In this document: positions 49,101 to 63,633 of the stretch, piece by piece
Numbering within the stretch: the stretch's first letter is position 1
Layout of the letters: the number at the start of each line of letters is the position of its first letter
Assembly: GCF_002775205.1 (NCBI RefSeq)
Contig: NC_036453.1
Location: forward strand, 12,480,594 to 12,544,593
Direction of reading: 5' to 3'
Source: Xiphophorus maculatus
Lineage: Eukaryota; Chordata; Actinopteri; Cyprinodontiformes; Poeciliidae
DNA length: 64,000 bases
The notes under the pieces: generated by a model
What the model was told of the DNA's origin: nothing
Database searches by the model: none
What the model saw: only the letters and a program-made list of their open reading frames with translations
Translations under genes and position numbers: made by a program

Positions 49101-52100
49101 TACATGTGAATGCTGCAGTTTTTCCTTCTTGTTCAGATGAGGCTAATATTTCTTCTGAGTTAAAATATTCTATTTTAAAGTGAACTAAAATGGTAGATTT
49201 CAAACCCTAAGGCTTCAAACAAACATTAGAAACTATTTTAAGTTAAATTATGAGCAGTTATTAATTTTTTGTGAAAGATTAAACAGCTAAAATAGACTCT
49301 ACCGTTACTTAAAATACCAACTTTCTTGTTTGTTAAAGACTGTTGTGTTTTTATAATGCAGCATAAACGCCAGTTTAATGGTGTCACAGATCATGTTATG
49401 AATTTTTCTGTAAGTACTAATTGTTTTTATTTGCTATCAAAGGCAAAACAGTTTTTTTTTTTTTTTTTTTTAAACATATGAATATCATTAAAAATACAGA
49501 ATAAGCCCCTCATTTTCAGGATTTCGCAGCTTTAAGCTGCTAATTCAGGTTGATTAGACTCCATGGAGCTAGAAGCCATTTTGAAGAAGTCTGGAAAACA
49601 CGCAGCGCTTCCAGTAACGTGGCAGGAACACTGAGCAACCTGCAGCGAGCGAAAAGCAGGAAGTGAGCAAAGTGTCTCAAGCCGTTTCTGTTCTGTTTCT
49701 TTCTGCAGCTCCTGGCGGTGTGTTTACTGTCTGAGGGCCAGAAGCTTCATTTACACTGGAGTCACAAGGTAACCTGAACTCAGCACCGGTTTGGGTTAAG
49801 ATCAGATTTTTAAAAAAAGCATTTTACATTACAATATATTTAATTCAACATACTGTAAGTCTGCATCAGAAGCCAGACGTTGCTTGCAAAGTGCATTAAA
49901 TTCAAAACTGTTTGCATCTTATATTAAAGCAGCAGTCAGCCAATCTGACTCTTGGTTGTTGACAGTTTCATGACTGTAATGACACTAACAGCTCAATTTG
50001 TGAACAGCGGAGACGATATTCCACAATAACGTGTCCTGATGACATCATCGGTTGTTAGCTAGCTCTGCTAATCCACCTTGTTTGCTTTTGCTGCTCCTCT
50101 TTACATCTCTGCCTGGCCGTTTGGTAGGAAAGCTGGACAGAGAGACGTTGGAAGGTCAAAAGGCTCCTGAACACTGAAAAAGAGAACGGAGCTCCAACTT
50201 AAAAAGAAAATGATGACGTCATGACAACTTAATGAACTTCCTTGGATAAACTTTATTGGATTACTTGTAACAAATCAGCTCAGTTTGTGTAAAAGTTGGA
50301 TCGCCTGTTTTCTTTTTTGAGTGTAGTTTAGTCATCAGGCTGAAAACTGTTAAATAAATTTGGAACGTTTCATTCATTTAGTTTCATTGTGATAAAAGTT
50401 TGAAGTGATTCTTTGTTCTAAAACCTAAAGTTAGATTTACATTCTTAAGTTTCCCTAAAACTTACTTCTTCCAAAGAGTCCCGTCGGTTTTTGCGCCTCA
50501 AGGCGAATTTCATTAATTCAGATCGGGAAGGCTGCTGACCTCTGACCTTTGACTCTCCTTCTTCCTGTTTGTGTTCAGGTTGGGATCCTGATCAGCCTGA
50601 TCTTCTCTGTCGCAGCCACTGCGGTCTTATCCGACCTGTGGGGAGAAGAATGGACGACTCTGCTGCTTTCCTTCCAGGTAACATCTTCCTCCTCCTCCTC
50701 CTCCTCTTCCTCATCACCACTGATGGTGTGTTTGATCACCTGAGCAGGTGACGGCGCCGTACCTGCACCTCGGCGGCGTTCTGCTGATGACATCACTGGG
50801 CTGGCCTGTTGCTCTGCACGTCTTCCGCATGAACAGCAGCGGTGAGGAGACGCTTCGGGTTGAAAACAAAATGGTGTCTGAACACGACAACAAAACTTGA
50901 TAGAAACATTTACTCTGGTGATCTGGCTTTAATGTCAGTCTCCTAAAGACTTTCTGATCTTCATCGTGATCTGTTCTCATCTGGAGTCGGGAAAGTTGAT
51001 TCCAGATTATTCCAGATCTGGATTAAATATATAAAAGAACAACTAAATGAGAGTTTTCCAGACTGGATTCCTAATCCCACTGACCAAATGTCCTGTTGTC
51101 TCCTTCCTTTCTTCTCTAATTCTTCCTTTCCTCCTGTCCTTCCTTCCTTTTGTTTTTACTTTCCTTTCATACTCTGCTGTAGAAAATTCTGCAATAATTA
51201 TCACTAAATGTTTTCAATTTATTCCAAAATTAAAAGTTAAAGTTCTGGAACTTTTTGCCCAGAAAACTTTATTTTTTTGACATCTTGACAAACTCACAGC
51301 TTCTATCTCTGCACATTTACATGCAGAATACATGAAGTGATCTGACATTACTAAAACAATTATTGAAATGAATCTCATCTCAATCTGTTTGTTGTTTTTT
51401 CCCTAGTTAGACGGCGTCGTCAACGTTTGAAGCGTCTCGACGATGCAGCGTTTTAAAACCTGATGTTTCTGTTGCAGTGAGGCGGGGGCTGATCGTGGGG
51501 GTTTACCTGTCCGTCCTGCTGACCCTCTACCTGGTTCCTCTGGGCTTGTACTCTCCCTGCATCAAACAGAAAGGAACGCTGGGCCCCGCGCCGGCGCTGA
51601 TCGGCCACCGAGGGGCGCCGATGGTGAGCGGCCCGCCTGTCAGAGCTGTTAAAAAGATTCGGTTTAACTCTAGAAAAGTAAATGAATCAGGCGGATTTTA
51701 TGAATTAACCCTGATCTCAGGGTTTTTATTCATTAGATAAATGAAATCAATGGATCCCACCTGAAAGAATGAAATTCTATAGAACTTCATATATCTAGAA
51801 AAAATCTGAATACAAACTGGTTAAAAGTTAGCATAAGTTCATTTCTATGTTTGGTCTGGGCTCCTTTTGCATTTAATTACTGCATCAATGCAAAGTTTCC
51901 CTAAATTCTTGAATATTTTCTTCTTCACAATCCTCTTAATACTGCAGTTATCCTTTTTTCTGGTACACTTCTTCCTTCCACTCAACTTTTTATGAATATG
52001 CCTGCATGCAGCTCTCTGTGAACTCCCAGCTTGTTTTTTAGTAACGACCTTTTGTGGCTTCAGTGTTCAGTCTTCCCCATGAGTGTGTAGCTCATAATGT

Positions 52101-55100
52101 GGCCAAAACGTAACATTTATATGTTAAAAAGCTTTTCTTTTCTTTTAAAGATGATTATATGTAATATTAAATTTGGGGGGCGGCTGGGTTCCTGTTCCTG
52201 ATTATCTGCTAGACATCAAAATGAACAGATATTTTGGAAATGAGTGTCCAAAATTAAAATCTTTTAGTTTTTTTGAGATGCACCTGAAAAGTTCCAGTCA
52301 AACTGCGACTCTGACCTTTCACCTGTTTTTAAATCTCTCGAGCTGAAGCCTCGGTTTGTCCGCTGACTCATTTAAATATTTATCCTTCTGGATGTGAGGG
52401 TTCTGGTTCTGCCTCTCCTCCGCTGCGCAGCTTGCTCCAGAAAACACGCTGATGTCGTTCGAGAAGGCGGTGGAAGCCGGAAGCGACGGCCTGGAGACGG
52501 ACGTTGCAATAAGGTCCGTTTGGTGCCGATGAGCCGAACCTCAGCGCTGCTCTGGAAAAACTTGCTGTGACTGATTATTCTAAAGACACAATATTGTAAT
52601 ATTATAAAGAATCAGCTGTTCTGACCATTAATCAATGAATCATATAAAAATATTTGTCACATTCTGCAGGTTTTTCATTCAACCACTGAAGCCTTTCTGT
52701 ACAGAATTAGAAACACATTAAATATGCAAACAATCAAATGTCAAATTATATATTTCTGATAGTTTTGGTTTAGTTACTGCTCTGAGTGTTGTTCTTTCAG
52801 CGAATTGCCTTTTTTTTGAATCTGTATACTTCAGTTAAAACGATGAATTGATGACTAAATTAGCTGACGGTTGTTTTAATAATTAATTAATCACGATTCA
52901 TTTGATTAATTGTTTCAGTAATTTCATGTAAAAGGTTTCGCTGTGTGGTTGCAGCTACGACGGCGTGCCCTTCCTGATGCACGACCACAACCTGCAGCGC
53001 ACCACCAACGTCCAGGAGGTTTTCCCAAACCGGACCGGCGCCCCTGCTGCCACGTTCACCTGGAGCGAGCTGGAGGGCCTGAACGCCGGCTCCTGGTTCC
53101 TCTCCGTGAGTTTCTGTCTTGGAAAAGTCGTGAACCTCTACTTGGTGTGTCCACGGTTTGGAAGTGCTTGATTCCTGTACAAAACTCTACTGCAAAACTT
53201 AGCAACTTTGTAATAAAGTGCAATTAAACCTTAAATTTGGAAAACGCTACAGTTTAAACCGGATAGTTTCATACAGCTGATGAAAAGACACAAACACATT
53301 TTTTCTGTAGAACATAGAATACAATCACAATCAAATTATTAACAGTAGCAAATGATATTTAATAGTGAATTGAAATTGTCTTTTTTTGTCGAGTTGTATT
53401 GGTTTTATCTCCAAAGTTTGGTGCTGAAAAAGTTTGAAAACTTACCTTAAAAATGCTTGAATTTTACTGTGGGATGTACAAAAGTGCATATAATCCATAT
53501 AGTTGGACTTTGTTGATTCAGACACTGCCTCCTACTGGCCATCTACTGTAAATGCAGAGGAATACTAGATTTTTATTTCTTTCATACTGGATTCCCCCCT
53601 TACTCCCTACTGAATAAATGTCCTTAGAGTATTTGTTTTTTTTTTTAAACTGCAGCAGTGTAAAGACATGTTAGAAATTAAATATTCCTTTTTTTTAACG
53701 CTTCTTGGTAATCTTTACCTGGAGCTCCAATGAGTGTGGAGGCAGCGTCAGAAGTTCAGCAGCTCTGGTGTAGCTTGAAGTCCAGCTGGAACATGTTGAC
53801 CATATTTTCCTCATGACCGAATCCAGAGCAACACGCAGTCTGCCAGCAAATGGAAAACGCATCGATCGGTGTGTTGTCACAGAAATAACTGGGCTTTGAT
53901 TTCTTTTTTTCTCTCTCTTTGTACCTTAAAGCAAAATCCATTTGGGACAGCCGGTTCGCTGCGGCAGGAGGAGCGGCAGCGAGCGGGAAACCAGTCGGTC
54001 TGCAGCCTGCAGGACTTCCTGCAGCTGGCGGGTCAGGCTCAGAAACTGGTGATCTTTGACCTCTACCGCCCGCCCTACGGCCACCCGTACAGCAACAGCT
54101 GGATCCAGCGAACCCTGGATGTTCTCTACAACGTGTCGTCCATCCAGTCATCGCAGGTAAAACTCATTCAGTGCTATTTAATGCTTAAATGGCTTTAAAT
54201 GCTTTCCTTAAATCAGAATTAAAATTGTTTTTCTGTAAAAAATAAAACATTTGTGTGCATACAAGGACAGGACAGCTGGTACATTGTGATAAATTACAAC
54301 ATTAATCATTTAAAAGTAGTTTTTTTCCTGTAGTGCAGTCCAAAAACTGAAGCTAGTACATTTTACAGTGATTTATTTCATGTTTATTAGATAAAAATTT
54401 AAGCACAAAATGTTGTTTCTCAGAAAATTTAAAGGAAGAATTAAAAAATTGGCCACCAGAGTTTTTTCTTCCACTCAACTTCCCATTAAGTTGCTTGGAT
54501 GTGGCCCATTGTAAACAACAGCCAGCTTTATAATCAGTGAAATAATACTGAACTGCAAGATAGGGCTGATTAATCTCATTTAAACCAATTTAACGATAAA
54601 TATGTTCGTGTATAAAGTACGGCTCAAACGATTGATCTAATGGTAAAAGGTAAAGGTAACTTTAGCACATTTTCAGCAACAAGGCAATACAAAGTGCTTT
54701 ACAGGAATTAAAAGGAAATACAAACAAAATGACAAACCAAAGGAAAGAGTAAAAGAAGAAATAAACTAGATTCTCCTATTCAGGGATGGTAGTTGAGTAT
54801 AAGTAAGTATCCTCTAATCTAATTCCTTTTCTGGGTTGGAAGAATAGGAGTCTAAAAAGTAGTTGCTGAAGTAGTTTTTCTGGATTCCAAGTTCTAATCC
54901 CTGTTCTGGGTTGCTAGATAAGTATAAGTAAGTTTTCTCTGGACTTTCTAAGTGTGCTTTAAATTTGTAAAAGTAATGAGCACTCCACAATTTCTAAGTA
55001 ATAATAAAAACTAAATGTTTCTGTTCTGGAAAAACTTTTTCTGGATTCTAAGTTCGTTCTAATTCCTTTTCTGGGTTGAAACAATATGAGTCTCTCTCCA

Positions 55101-58100
55101 TCTAAATAGTGAGAACTCTACAGTTTCTAACAAAATAAAACAGAGGAAAGGACACATTAGGGCAAATGGCAACATTCAGACAAAACAAAAGGCAAAACAA
55201 AGACATGAGTGAAGGAAGTGACATCACAGGGCCATGAAACCACGTTGCTCAGCCTCCCGGCAGAAATCCGATAAAGATATTGTTGGCAAGGCATGATGTC
55301 CTTGGGAGCGCTCAGCTCCACAGCTGCATGGATAACAGGAACGTTAGGTTTACATATCCTCAAGGAGATTAGAAATATGCAGCCCTTCCAAGGCAACACG
55401 GGGAAAACCAGTTCAGATACAGAATGTCTTAGGTCGGGTAGATTATAAATTTCAGTCTTCCCTAAAGTCTCTCCGATTCATCTCAGTTTCCAATTATCCA
55501 AATGAGTTTGGTCGTTCCACTGAGCCGAAACTAGCAACTTCTCCAAGATCGATTCCATCTTTAGTTAGTGAGTTTTGAGTCCCCAGCTGGGCTGCGAGTC
55601 TCAGCAAGACTCACATCCAACTTGTGTCTCTTTCCACACCAACAGCCTGAGTGTTCACTAGTTCGGCCAAGTCCGTCACAAATTTGTCAGTAAGTCAAGT
55701 ATCCACAAGCTCCAAACAGCAGAAATCCTGTTATCATGAATAAATCCAGGGTGAATCCCGCCGGGTGTGTCCCCGCAGGACAAGAGGGCCCTCCTGTGTC
55801 CAGTCTTCTCGTCAAGAAAATGTGATCAATTGCATTGAGAGACCAGGTTGACCAGATCTATAATTTGTAGATTTGGAGGATGTGCAACGAAAGGCTCCAA
55901 AAATATAGAAAAAGACAAAAAACAGAGCAAGCAGGACAGAGAGGGAGCAGAGGAAAAAAGCGTCCGCCTTCACTGAGAGCAAGAGATTTAATTATGATAA
56001 ATCTCTATTAATCAATTACTGAAATCATCATCAATAAATGTAGTTATGATTAATCGCTAACTGGAGTATCGAGACTCGTTAAAAAAGGTAAATTGCTGAA
56101 AGAACAACATACTTAGAGCAGTAAAAACTGTACAAAAAATATATTTTACATGTAAGATAAAAAAAACTTTGTCTGTAAATGTGTTCTATCTTCAAGTGGG
56201 TCTTTCAGCTTCACCTTGTTCAGATTCTGTAAAAACAGGGGAAAAACTCCAATGAAGCATCTTTTACTATCCAATTATTAATCAATGAATAAAAAAATGA
56301 TCACCAGATCTTAATGATGTTAAGTCAAGAAGAAATGTTCACATGTTGATGTTTTGTAGCTGCAGGTGCATTCTTTGCTTCAAATGAACAAGAGTTCACT
56401 AAAGTAATGCTGTTATTGCATTTTAGGTAATAAAATGTTTATTTTCTCATTTAAAAACTAATTTAATTGTTTATTTGCATCTTTTAATGTATTTCTAAAA
56501 TAGCATAAGAGATTCTTAAGTGGTTAAATGAAAAACCTGCAGCATTTGCCCGTTTTCATTCCAATTAATCGCCAATTAATAATGCTTGGCTGCAGCTGGA
56601 AGTGGGATTTGTTTTTTCGTCTGCTGTTTTTGATGTAAAGTTGCTTCCCGGTGAGTGACGACACCCTGGTCAGCAGGCACTAACGTCTGCAAGTTTAGGT
56701 TCTGTGGCTGCCGTCCGATCAGAGATCCTGGGTCCACCAGTCGGATCCCGGCCTCCAACAGACGTCCGGGACTCGACTCCCTCTAGAGGAGCTGCAGCAT
56801 AACAACATCGTCAGACTCAACCTGCCCTACAGCTCCATGTCAGCCGAGCTCACCAGGTCCGTGTGTGTGTTGCGGAGAGAGAGGGCCCGCTGGGTTCCCT
56901 ACCAACGCTGCTGCTGTTCTCACCTGCAGAGAGTATTCAGCGGTGAACATCAGCACCAACCTGTATGTGATCAGCCAGCCGTGGCTCTACTCTCTGGCCT
57001 GGTGCACTGGGGTCCACTCGGTCACCACCAACGCCCCCCAGCTGCTCCGGACCCTGGACTCCCCGCTCCTCCTCATGGTGGGTCCGATGTCAATCAGAGC
57101 TGCTCACTAAAAGGTCTGAAGTGCAAAAACTTAGTGCATTTTATTCTGAAGATAACATTTATTGGTAACAAATGGGACTAAACCTCTTCAACATATCAAG
57201 ATTTTTCCAAAAGTGATTTTTAAAATGCAATATTTTTAATTTAGTCACTAAAACATACTAACAAAGTAATTACAGGGTTTCCCTCAGTGTATTATAAGCC
57301 TTGCTTGTTTATTTTAAGCAGGGGTTTTATTCAGCAGTAACAGTGAGGGTAAAGTTCGGTTTTTAGTCGACACTGAACTGGGTGAAAACAGGTGTGAACC
57401 AATGGCACCTGCCGGTTGGCCTTCCAAGATATTATTTCCCTAATTGATTCATATCCAAATTAGTGTAACACGGTGGTTTTCAAAGTTAGGGCCTGACTTT
57501 TTACTTTTATAAATTCTGAGTCACACAGGTTATTTTAATATTCTAATGTGAAAAAAATATTCAAACATTCAATTCAACACTTTTTGCCTGTGTGTGTCAG
57601 AGTCCAGAAGAATACAACCTGATGTGGATTCTCACAGACGTCCTCTCCTTCATGCTGGTCGTCGCCATCTTCTATTTTCACAGGTGAACCAACACTTGTT
57701 TTTTTACCTGTCTGCATCCTTCTGAGACAGAAATCGAACAGGTATGCAGATAAAAATGTTTTTTGATTATTTTTTTTTAAACTGCAGGTGGCGGGAACGA
57801 AGACTGGCTTTCTGCTCGGACCGAGAAGTGAAGCAGGATAACGACAGCTGCAGGCAAAACAAACCAGGTGACCTAAAGTACAACTCAGCTATCGGCGTTG
57901 TGTATTATTATTCACTGTATACTGTGCACAAATATTAGGTGAGTATTTTGACCATATAATAAATTCTAGGCTTATTTTCTAACTCCAAGCTGGATAAAGT
58001 TGAATCCTGAATGGATTTAATGATAGCTGTGTATCTGGGTAGTGAGGTGTGGCCTACACAACATCCTGCATCAAGGTGAGCAGAACCATTAGGCAACTTC

Positions 58101-58779
58101 TTTTCTTTAATGGTTTAACTGATTTTGAAGAGACAAAGAAGACCAAAGGTCTCTGAGGATGATTCAGTATTCTTGAAATTGCTGAGATGTTGTGATCACA
58201 GAACCATCAAACATTTTGTTGTTACAAATAGTCAACAGGGTCTTAAGAAGCATCCAGCAAATAAAAAGACGCAAATTAACTGATTTAATTTGAGAAGGAT
58301 GAAATGTGTAGCAACCAGGAACCCATTATCTTCCAGTTCTGTCAGGTTCAATAACTGCATCCTACCTAGGAAACCCAGAGGTTCAGAGTTCAGAGACCTG
58401 GCCAAGGTAAGGAAGGCTGAACTCGTCAGCTGAGGTGTCCAGGTTGGGTCAAGACATATCTGGAGACGGATTCTTCAAAGGTTTTATGGATGAAATGAGA
58501 GCGTGGGTGGATCAGTAACGAATACAAAGTTCCACTCAGAGTCAGAAACTTCTGCCAGTTTTTTAAAGACACTTTCTTGCAGCAGTGCTTGTCTACATCT
58601 TTCAACAAGACCGTGATTTGTCTGCAGAGTAATGCTCCATCCTGTAAGTATTAATGATAATTTCTCTCTCTGATGATTTCATAGAGATGGGCGACATCTG
58701 GTCAGTCTCCAGCTCAAACTGTCAAACAGAGAAGATGCTCAACCTGGCAACCATGACGGAGCCCTCTAGGCAGAGCTGA
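46133..58779 (+). CDS. gdpd4: Glycerophosphodiester phosphodiesterase domain-containing protein 4 (GDPD4/GDE family), 15 coding exons
   Basis: This is a multi-pass membrane glycerophosphodiesterase. Exons: 46133-46309, 47780-47883, 48925-49018, 49709-49768, 50579-50677, 50748-50841, 51478-51623, 52431-52513, 52955-53105, 53932-54156, 56699-56856, 56930-57077, 57601-57683, 57788-57867, 58685-58779. All phases join and sum to 598 residues plus stop (human GDPD5 about 605). [15 protein letters not shown] matches the cytosolic N-terminus of this family. Five membrane segments precede the GDPD domain (about residues 65-235) and one follows (about 520-540). The catalytic pattern is HRGAPMLAPENT (His253, Arg254, Glu262), LETD (Glu280, Asp282) and FLMHD (His295). 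As I recall it, human GDPD5 has QAD where this has ETD. I chose GDPD4 over GDPD5 because of that residue and the adjacent myo7a. An in-frame TGA lies two codons before the start. Met6 is an alternative start. Confidence 0.9.
48520..48810 (+). repeat. Pyrimidine-rich tract in gdpd4 intron 2
   Basis: About 290 bases on the plus strand are almost all T and C, with some G, just upstream of exon 3. The long membrane-like frames here are low-complexity artefacts. Confidence 0.85.
54157..56698. other. gdpd4 intron 10, repeat-rich
   Basis: The intron is 2.5 kb. At 54650-54720 it carries the dispersed fish sequence ending CAATACAAAGTGCTTTACAG, and at 54810-55080 three scattered copies of CTAATYCCTKTTCTGGGTTG-like words. 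At 55980-56580 it has the ATTAATCGATTA-type dispersed repeat. No exon is recognised within it. Confidence 0.6.
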
Positions 58780-58900
58780 TCTGGCAACCTCTCACACTGC
58801 CAGTTTTCTGTCATACTGCAACCAAATCCCATCAACGCCAGAAGAAAACGCCAAACATCAAATATTCTCAGGTTAAATTCCGTTAGTGATTTATACTTTA
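58780..58900 (+). other. gdpd4 3' UTR (proximal part)
   Basis: This follows the gdpd4 stop. No AATAAA lies within it; an AATAAA near 59436 is the first candidate, beyond the MITE that follows. If that signal is used, the MITE is part of the 3' UTR. Confidence 0.45.
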
Positions 58901-59360
58901 AAGGGGCAGTATTATGTAAAAGTCAACTTTTTTGAGCTTTCCATTATGTTATAATGTTATTCCCTCATCAAAATCATACATGGAGTGTTGCCTTGATTAT
59001 TTCCTGCATGCTTGAGAAATCTTCAATCTCCATGGCAACCATTCAGCTGTGGAAAATGCCTGGCTGAACCTAGCCCTGCCTTCGAGGCGTGAGCCAGTGA
59101 GCCACTGGTAAAAACGTTGTTAAAGGGTCAATAGAGGAGCCATGTTGTGATGACGTCCTGAAGGCGGAGTTTCAGAAAGAGCAGGAGTTTCTTACAGAGG
59201 CAGAGGCTCAATTTCAAGGTGTTAAATTACAAAGTAAAATGTATTTTAAGTCATATTTGATATACATAGCCTTTTTACAACAACTGAAGGTAACATAGTT
59301 ACTTGGATTGTGCTATTAAATGGCACCGTGTGCCTGGAAAACACGTAATACTGCCCCTTT
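58901..59360. mobile_element. MITE with inverted terminal repeats AAGGGGCAGTATTA
   Basis: The left end AAGGGGCAGTATTATG is matched by the inverted right end TAATACTGCCCCTT. The body resembles an abundant teleost repeat (AGCTTTCCATTATGTTATAA..). The target-site duplication is unclear because the ends run into short T/A stretches (TTTA on the left, TTTAG on the right). It has no coding capacity. Confidence 0.75.
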
Positions 59361-62300
59361 AGTTGCACCATAACAAACTGCCATTAGCTTTGCTTCACAA
59401 TGTGACTGAAAAGAAACTAGTCTGAAAAAACATCAATAAACAATTTATATCTGTATATCTTTCTGACTGGATTAATGTTCCTACTGATGGAAACAATAAT
59501 GAAGCTGGTTTAGTTGCTTAAAGATAAGATTTTTAATGAGAATTATTATTTTATACTAGATACAAATACCAACATATTTTCACATGTGGTATTTATTATT
59601 ATTTGGATGGGAGGTTTCTGTTCCTCCATCAGTCTCAGCAGTGCTGTACCATCCTGTTTGTTGAGCCCAGTTCAAAGTATTTTTAGCTTTTTGTGCCAAA
59701 ACCTTGACAGAAGCAATCTGTATGAAGAAAATCCAAAATGTCTGGATAGTTGATCACATTGAAGCTCTGAAGTCTGATGTGTATGTTTTAGATTTTAAAC
59801 AGCAGCATAGAGAGCTATTTATTTCTGTGTTGTAGGCATCAAAGTATTTTTTATTAAAGAACTCAAACAAGCTGAGTTTGGTCAAAGGTTCTTTTTTAAA
59901 ACTGTTCCATCCAGAACCTTAAATGCTTGTGCTGAAGCCCGGTAATCTGTCCCGACTCTCCCTACCTAAACGTGCTGGTGTAAATAGACGAGGTGTGTAG
60001 CGGTGTGTTCTCCTTCAGTCTCCCAGCAACCAGCACAGCTTTTTGGAGGTCTGTGTCCTTTTCTCCAGCTGGGAGCTTAGTGTATATTGGTGAACGTTGA
60101 GGCCTAAGCATCATCTCTGTGCGCCGAGTTCTGTCTCAAATTGCTACAGAGATTCAAGAATGAGTAAAACAGTCGGGGAAATAAAGTAGCCAACAGGTAC
60201 AAACATGCAGCAAACAGGCGTAAATGTGTACAAACAAAAACCCACAATCAACGAAACAAATGCAAATGAAAAATGGTCTAAACATGAAGAGCTGCAAAGT
60301 TGCTCCACAAAATTAGAGTCGGACCAATCTGATATTATATGTATCAAACCTGATATGGAAACAAATTCTAGATCAGGGATCAGTGACAATGTACTCAATC
60401 CACAAGGGCTGTTCAGTCTAATTCTACGCTTGGTGCTCTGAGCGACGTATGTCTACGTCTTTACTGAAGGTCTGCTCCCATGTGACTTCGTTGGTCGACT
60501 CCCCCTTAGTGGTCAGGAGCCACTTCAGTCTTGTAGAGCGAAATGTCAGATTTACTATTTTTACTATAATCATGGCATTTCTCCTTGCTCCTACTTCCTG
60601 TGGCTGCAGCGTTTTTTATTTGCAGTGTTTGTTGCATTTGTTCTTTTTGTGTGTCTGCGTGTCCTGGAGTTTGCATGGTTCATGTGTTTGAACCTGCTAT
60701 GTGACAAGAAAAATGTTGACATCACACAGCAGCAAGAAGTAATAATGGACGGAGCCGTTTAGGGACGAATTTTAAATGTATTCAGTATTTTTAAATTCAA
60801 TATTGGTAAAGGACAAGTCCCACTGGCAGATTATTTCACTTAGAACCAGACATTTTTCGCATTTTATAAGTGAAATGATCTGCTCAAAGACTAGTACTTT
60901 TTCATCAATATTAAGAAATGACTGACTCCAAGCTCCGATATCTTTCTGAGAAGCTGTCTGTAAGTTAGTTTTACCTTAAGGTGCACTAAGATATTTTCAC
61001 TAGGCAAGGCAATTTTATTTATATAGCACTTTTCAGCCAAAGACAATTCAAAGTGCATGTGCAAGAAAAACTAGAATATAGACAAAAATACTTGAAAGCA
61101 TTCTGTGTTTTTGCAGTTTTTCTAAATAATAATCTTCAATAGCTCTTAGGTAAACGTGAAGAAACCATATTTAAATGGGAAATGAATCCAACTTTCTTTG
61201 CAAAATGTAATTTATTTATGGCTACATAACATTATGTCACATATTTTGATAAAAGTACTTTGTACATGGATGACGTGAGACATGATGACTTCACACTCAA
61301 ATTATTAAATTATTTGTATTTAAACATGAGATTAGAAACAGATTCCTGTGATGTCCTGTAGGGACAGATCCTCTGTAAACCAACCTTATGAAACAAAGAT
61401 GGTTTTAATTTAGTGGCACGCCTGCAGAACAAATCACATTTTCTTTCATCTAAAACCACATATACACTTTTTCCAACAGAGAGAAAAGATTATCTAAAAA
61501 AATAATTATGCTAAATACATAAAATGACTGGAAAAAGGCGTCTAATTGACATTTTTGTGGGAGATGAATGGTTTTGTTTTGGATTTCATGATGCAGGTTT
61601 TCACTGTAGAACTAAATTTAAAACTGTATTAGTTAAAGGTGTAAAAATTCAACTTCAATACATGTGAAGACACTCACTGGGAGTTAATAGTTACCGTCTA
61701 AAAAAGGAAAATAGCTGGTCTTGGGCACCATCGTCCAGAATAAAGTGAATTTTATTGCAATAATGCATAACTGTCTTAAGTGAAAAATAAAATTTTTACC
61801 TACTTGAGAGGTTAGAAATGGTCTCATATGACATGTTGCCTGATTCCTTCGTTTCAATTTCGGGTCAGAGGATTAACATTAATTTAGACCTTTTTCATGT
61901 TACAATAACTGGTGTCAATGTATTTTAATGGAAACTTGTGTGGCAGACCAGTACAGAGCAATGTTTCATTGTGAAGTTTAAGTAAAATGATGGTTTTCTA
62001 ATGTCTTAGAATCTAACATCTAAAAATGTATGGGTCAATTCTTTTGCTGAAATCCATATTTTTTGGTGGTTGTTCATGCTGCTAATGAAATGCGACTGCA
62101 ATCAGACGTCTGCGTGAACATTATGACCACAAAACGACCCGAATGTGCAGAAGAAGAACATAGATGTGACTCTGTGACGATCTTCCATTTTTATTTCTGT
62201 TTATGGAAAGAATAATGGCCACTGCCGTTTACGGATCAATTTTAAATCTGTTGACGAGTGGCAGCCGACTTCATCACAAGATCATTAAAAGACGAAGGAA

Positions 62301-62860
62301 GATAATAAAAAGAAAGCACAGCGTTTGGCTTCTTCTGCTGCAGAATTATGACTCATGTCTCACGTCTGTGACGTAAAAGTCAGATAAAAAGCGAAATGAT
62401 CGTTCAGGCTGCAGACACTTTGAAAACTATCATTTCGTCGGAGTTGGGAATTCAGGCTGCAGAGAAAAAGTTGGATCCTGCAACTTTAAGATGCATCTCC
62501 GTTTCCACACCACTAAATGAGAAGTCTGAATTACCTCCTGCTTATGCCCATTGATTGAGCTGTTTGGATCAGGGGTGCATTAAAAGCTGCAGACCCCCAG
62601 CATAAGTATTTCCACATCATCCCTCTGTGTTGGTCTGTCACATTAAGTCCTGCAGACAAAGACACTCAGCTATGTAGTTGTAACATGACAAAGTGTGTTA
62701 ATTTTCCTGGGGTATGAATGTTTTTTGCAAGGCTGTTAATCAATCCAGAAGCAGCTCAACACAGGAGAATCCTGAAGGAGTGACTTTAAAGGCAAAAGGT
62801 GAGTTTTTAAGACAGGACACAAAAATGAAAGGTGGGTTTTAGTTCAGGAGTGTGGCCTGA
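59361..62860. other. Convergent spacer between gdpd4 and myo7a
   Basis: No coding exon is recognised. At 61005-61055 it has the dispersed fish sequence (GGCAAGGCAATTTTATTTAT..GCACTTTTCAGCC). The right part is presumably myo7a 3' UTR on the minus strand, but no clear poly(A) signal can be picked. Confidence 0.45.

Positions 62861-63633
<773 letters not shown>

Noticed and set aside
55157-55399. 80-codon minus-strand frame in gdpd4 intron 10
   Set aside because: It lies in repeat-rich intron DNA and matches no family I can name with confidence.
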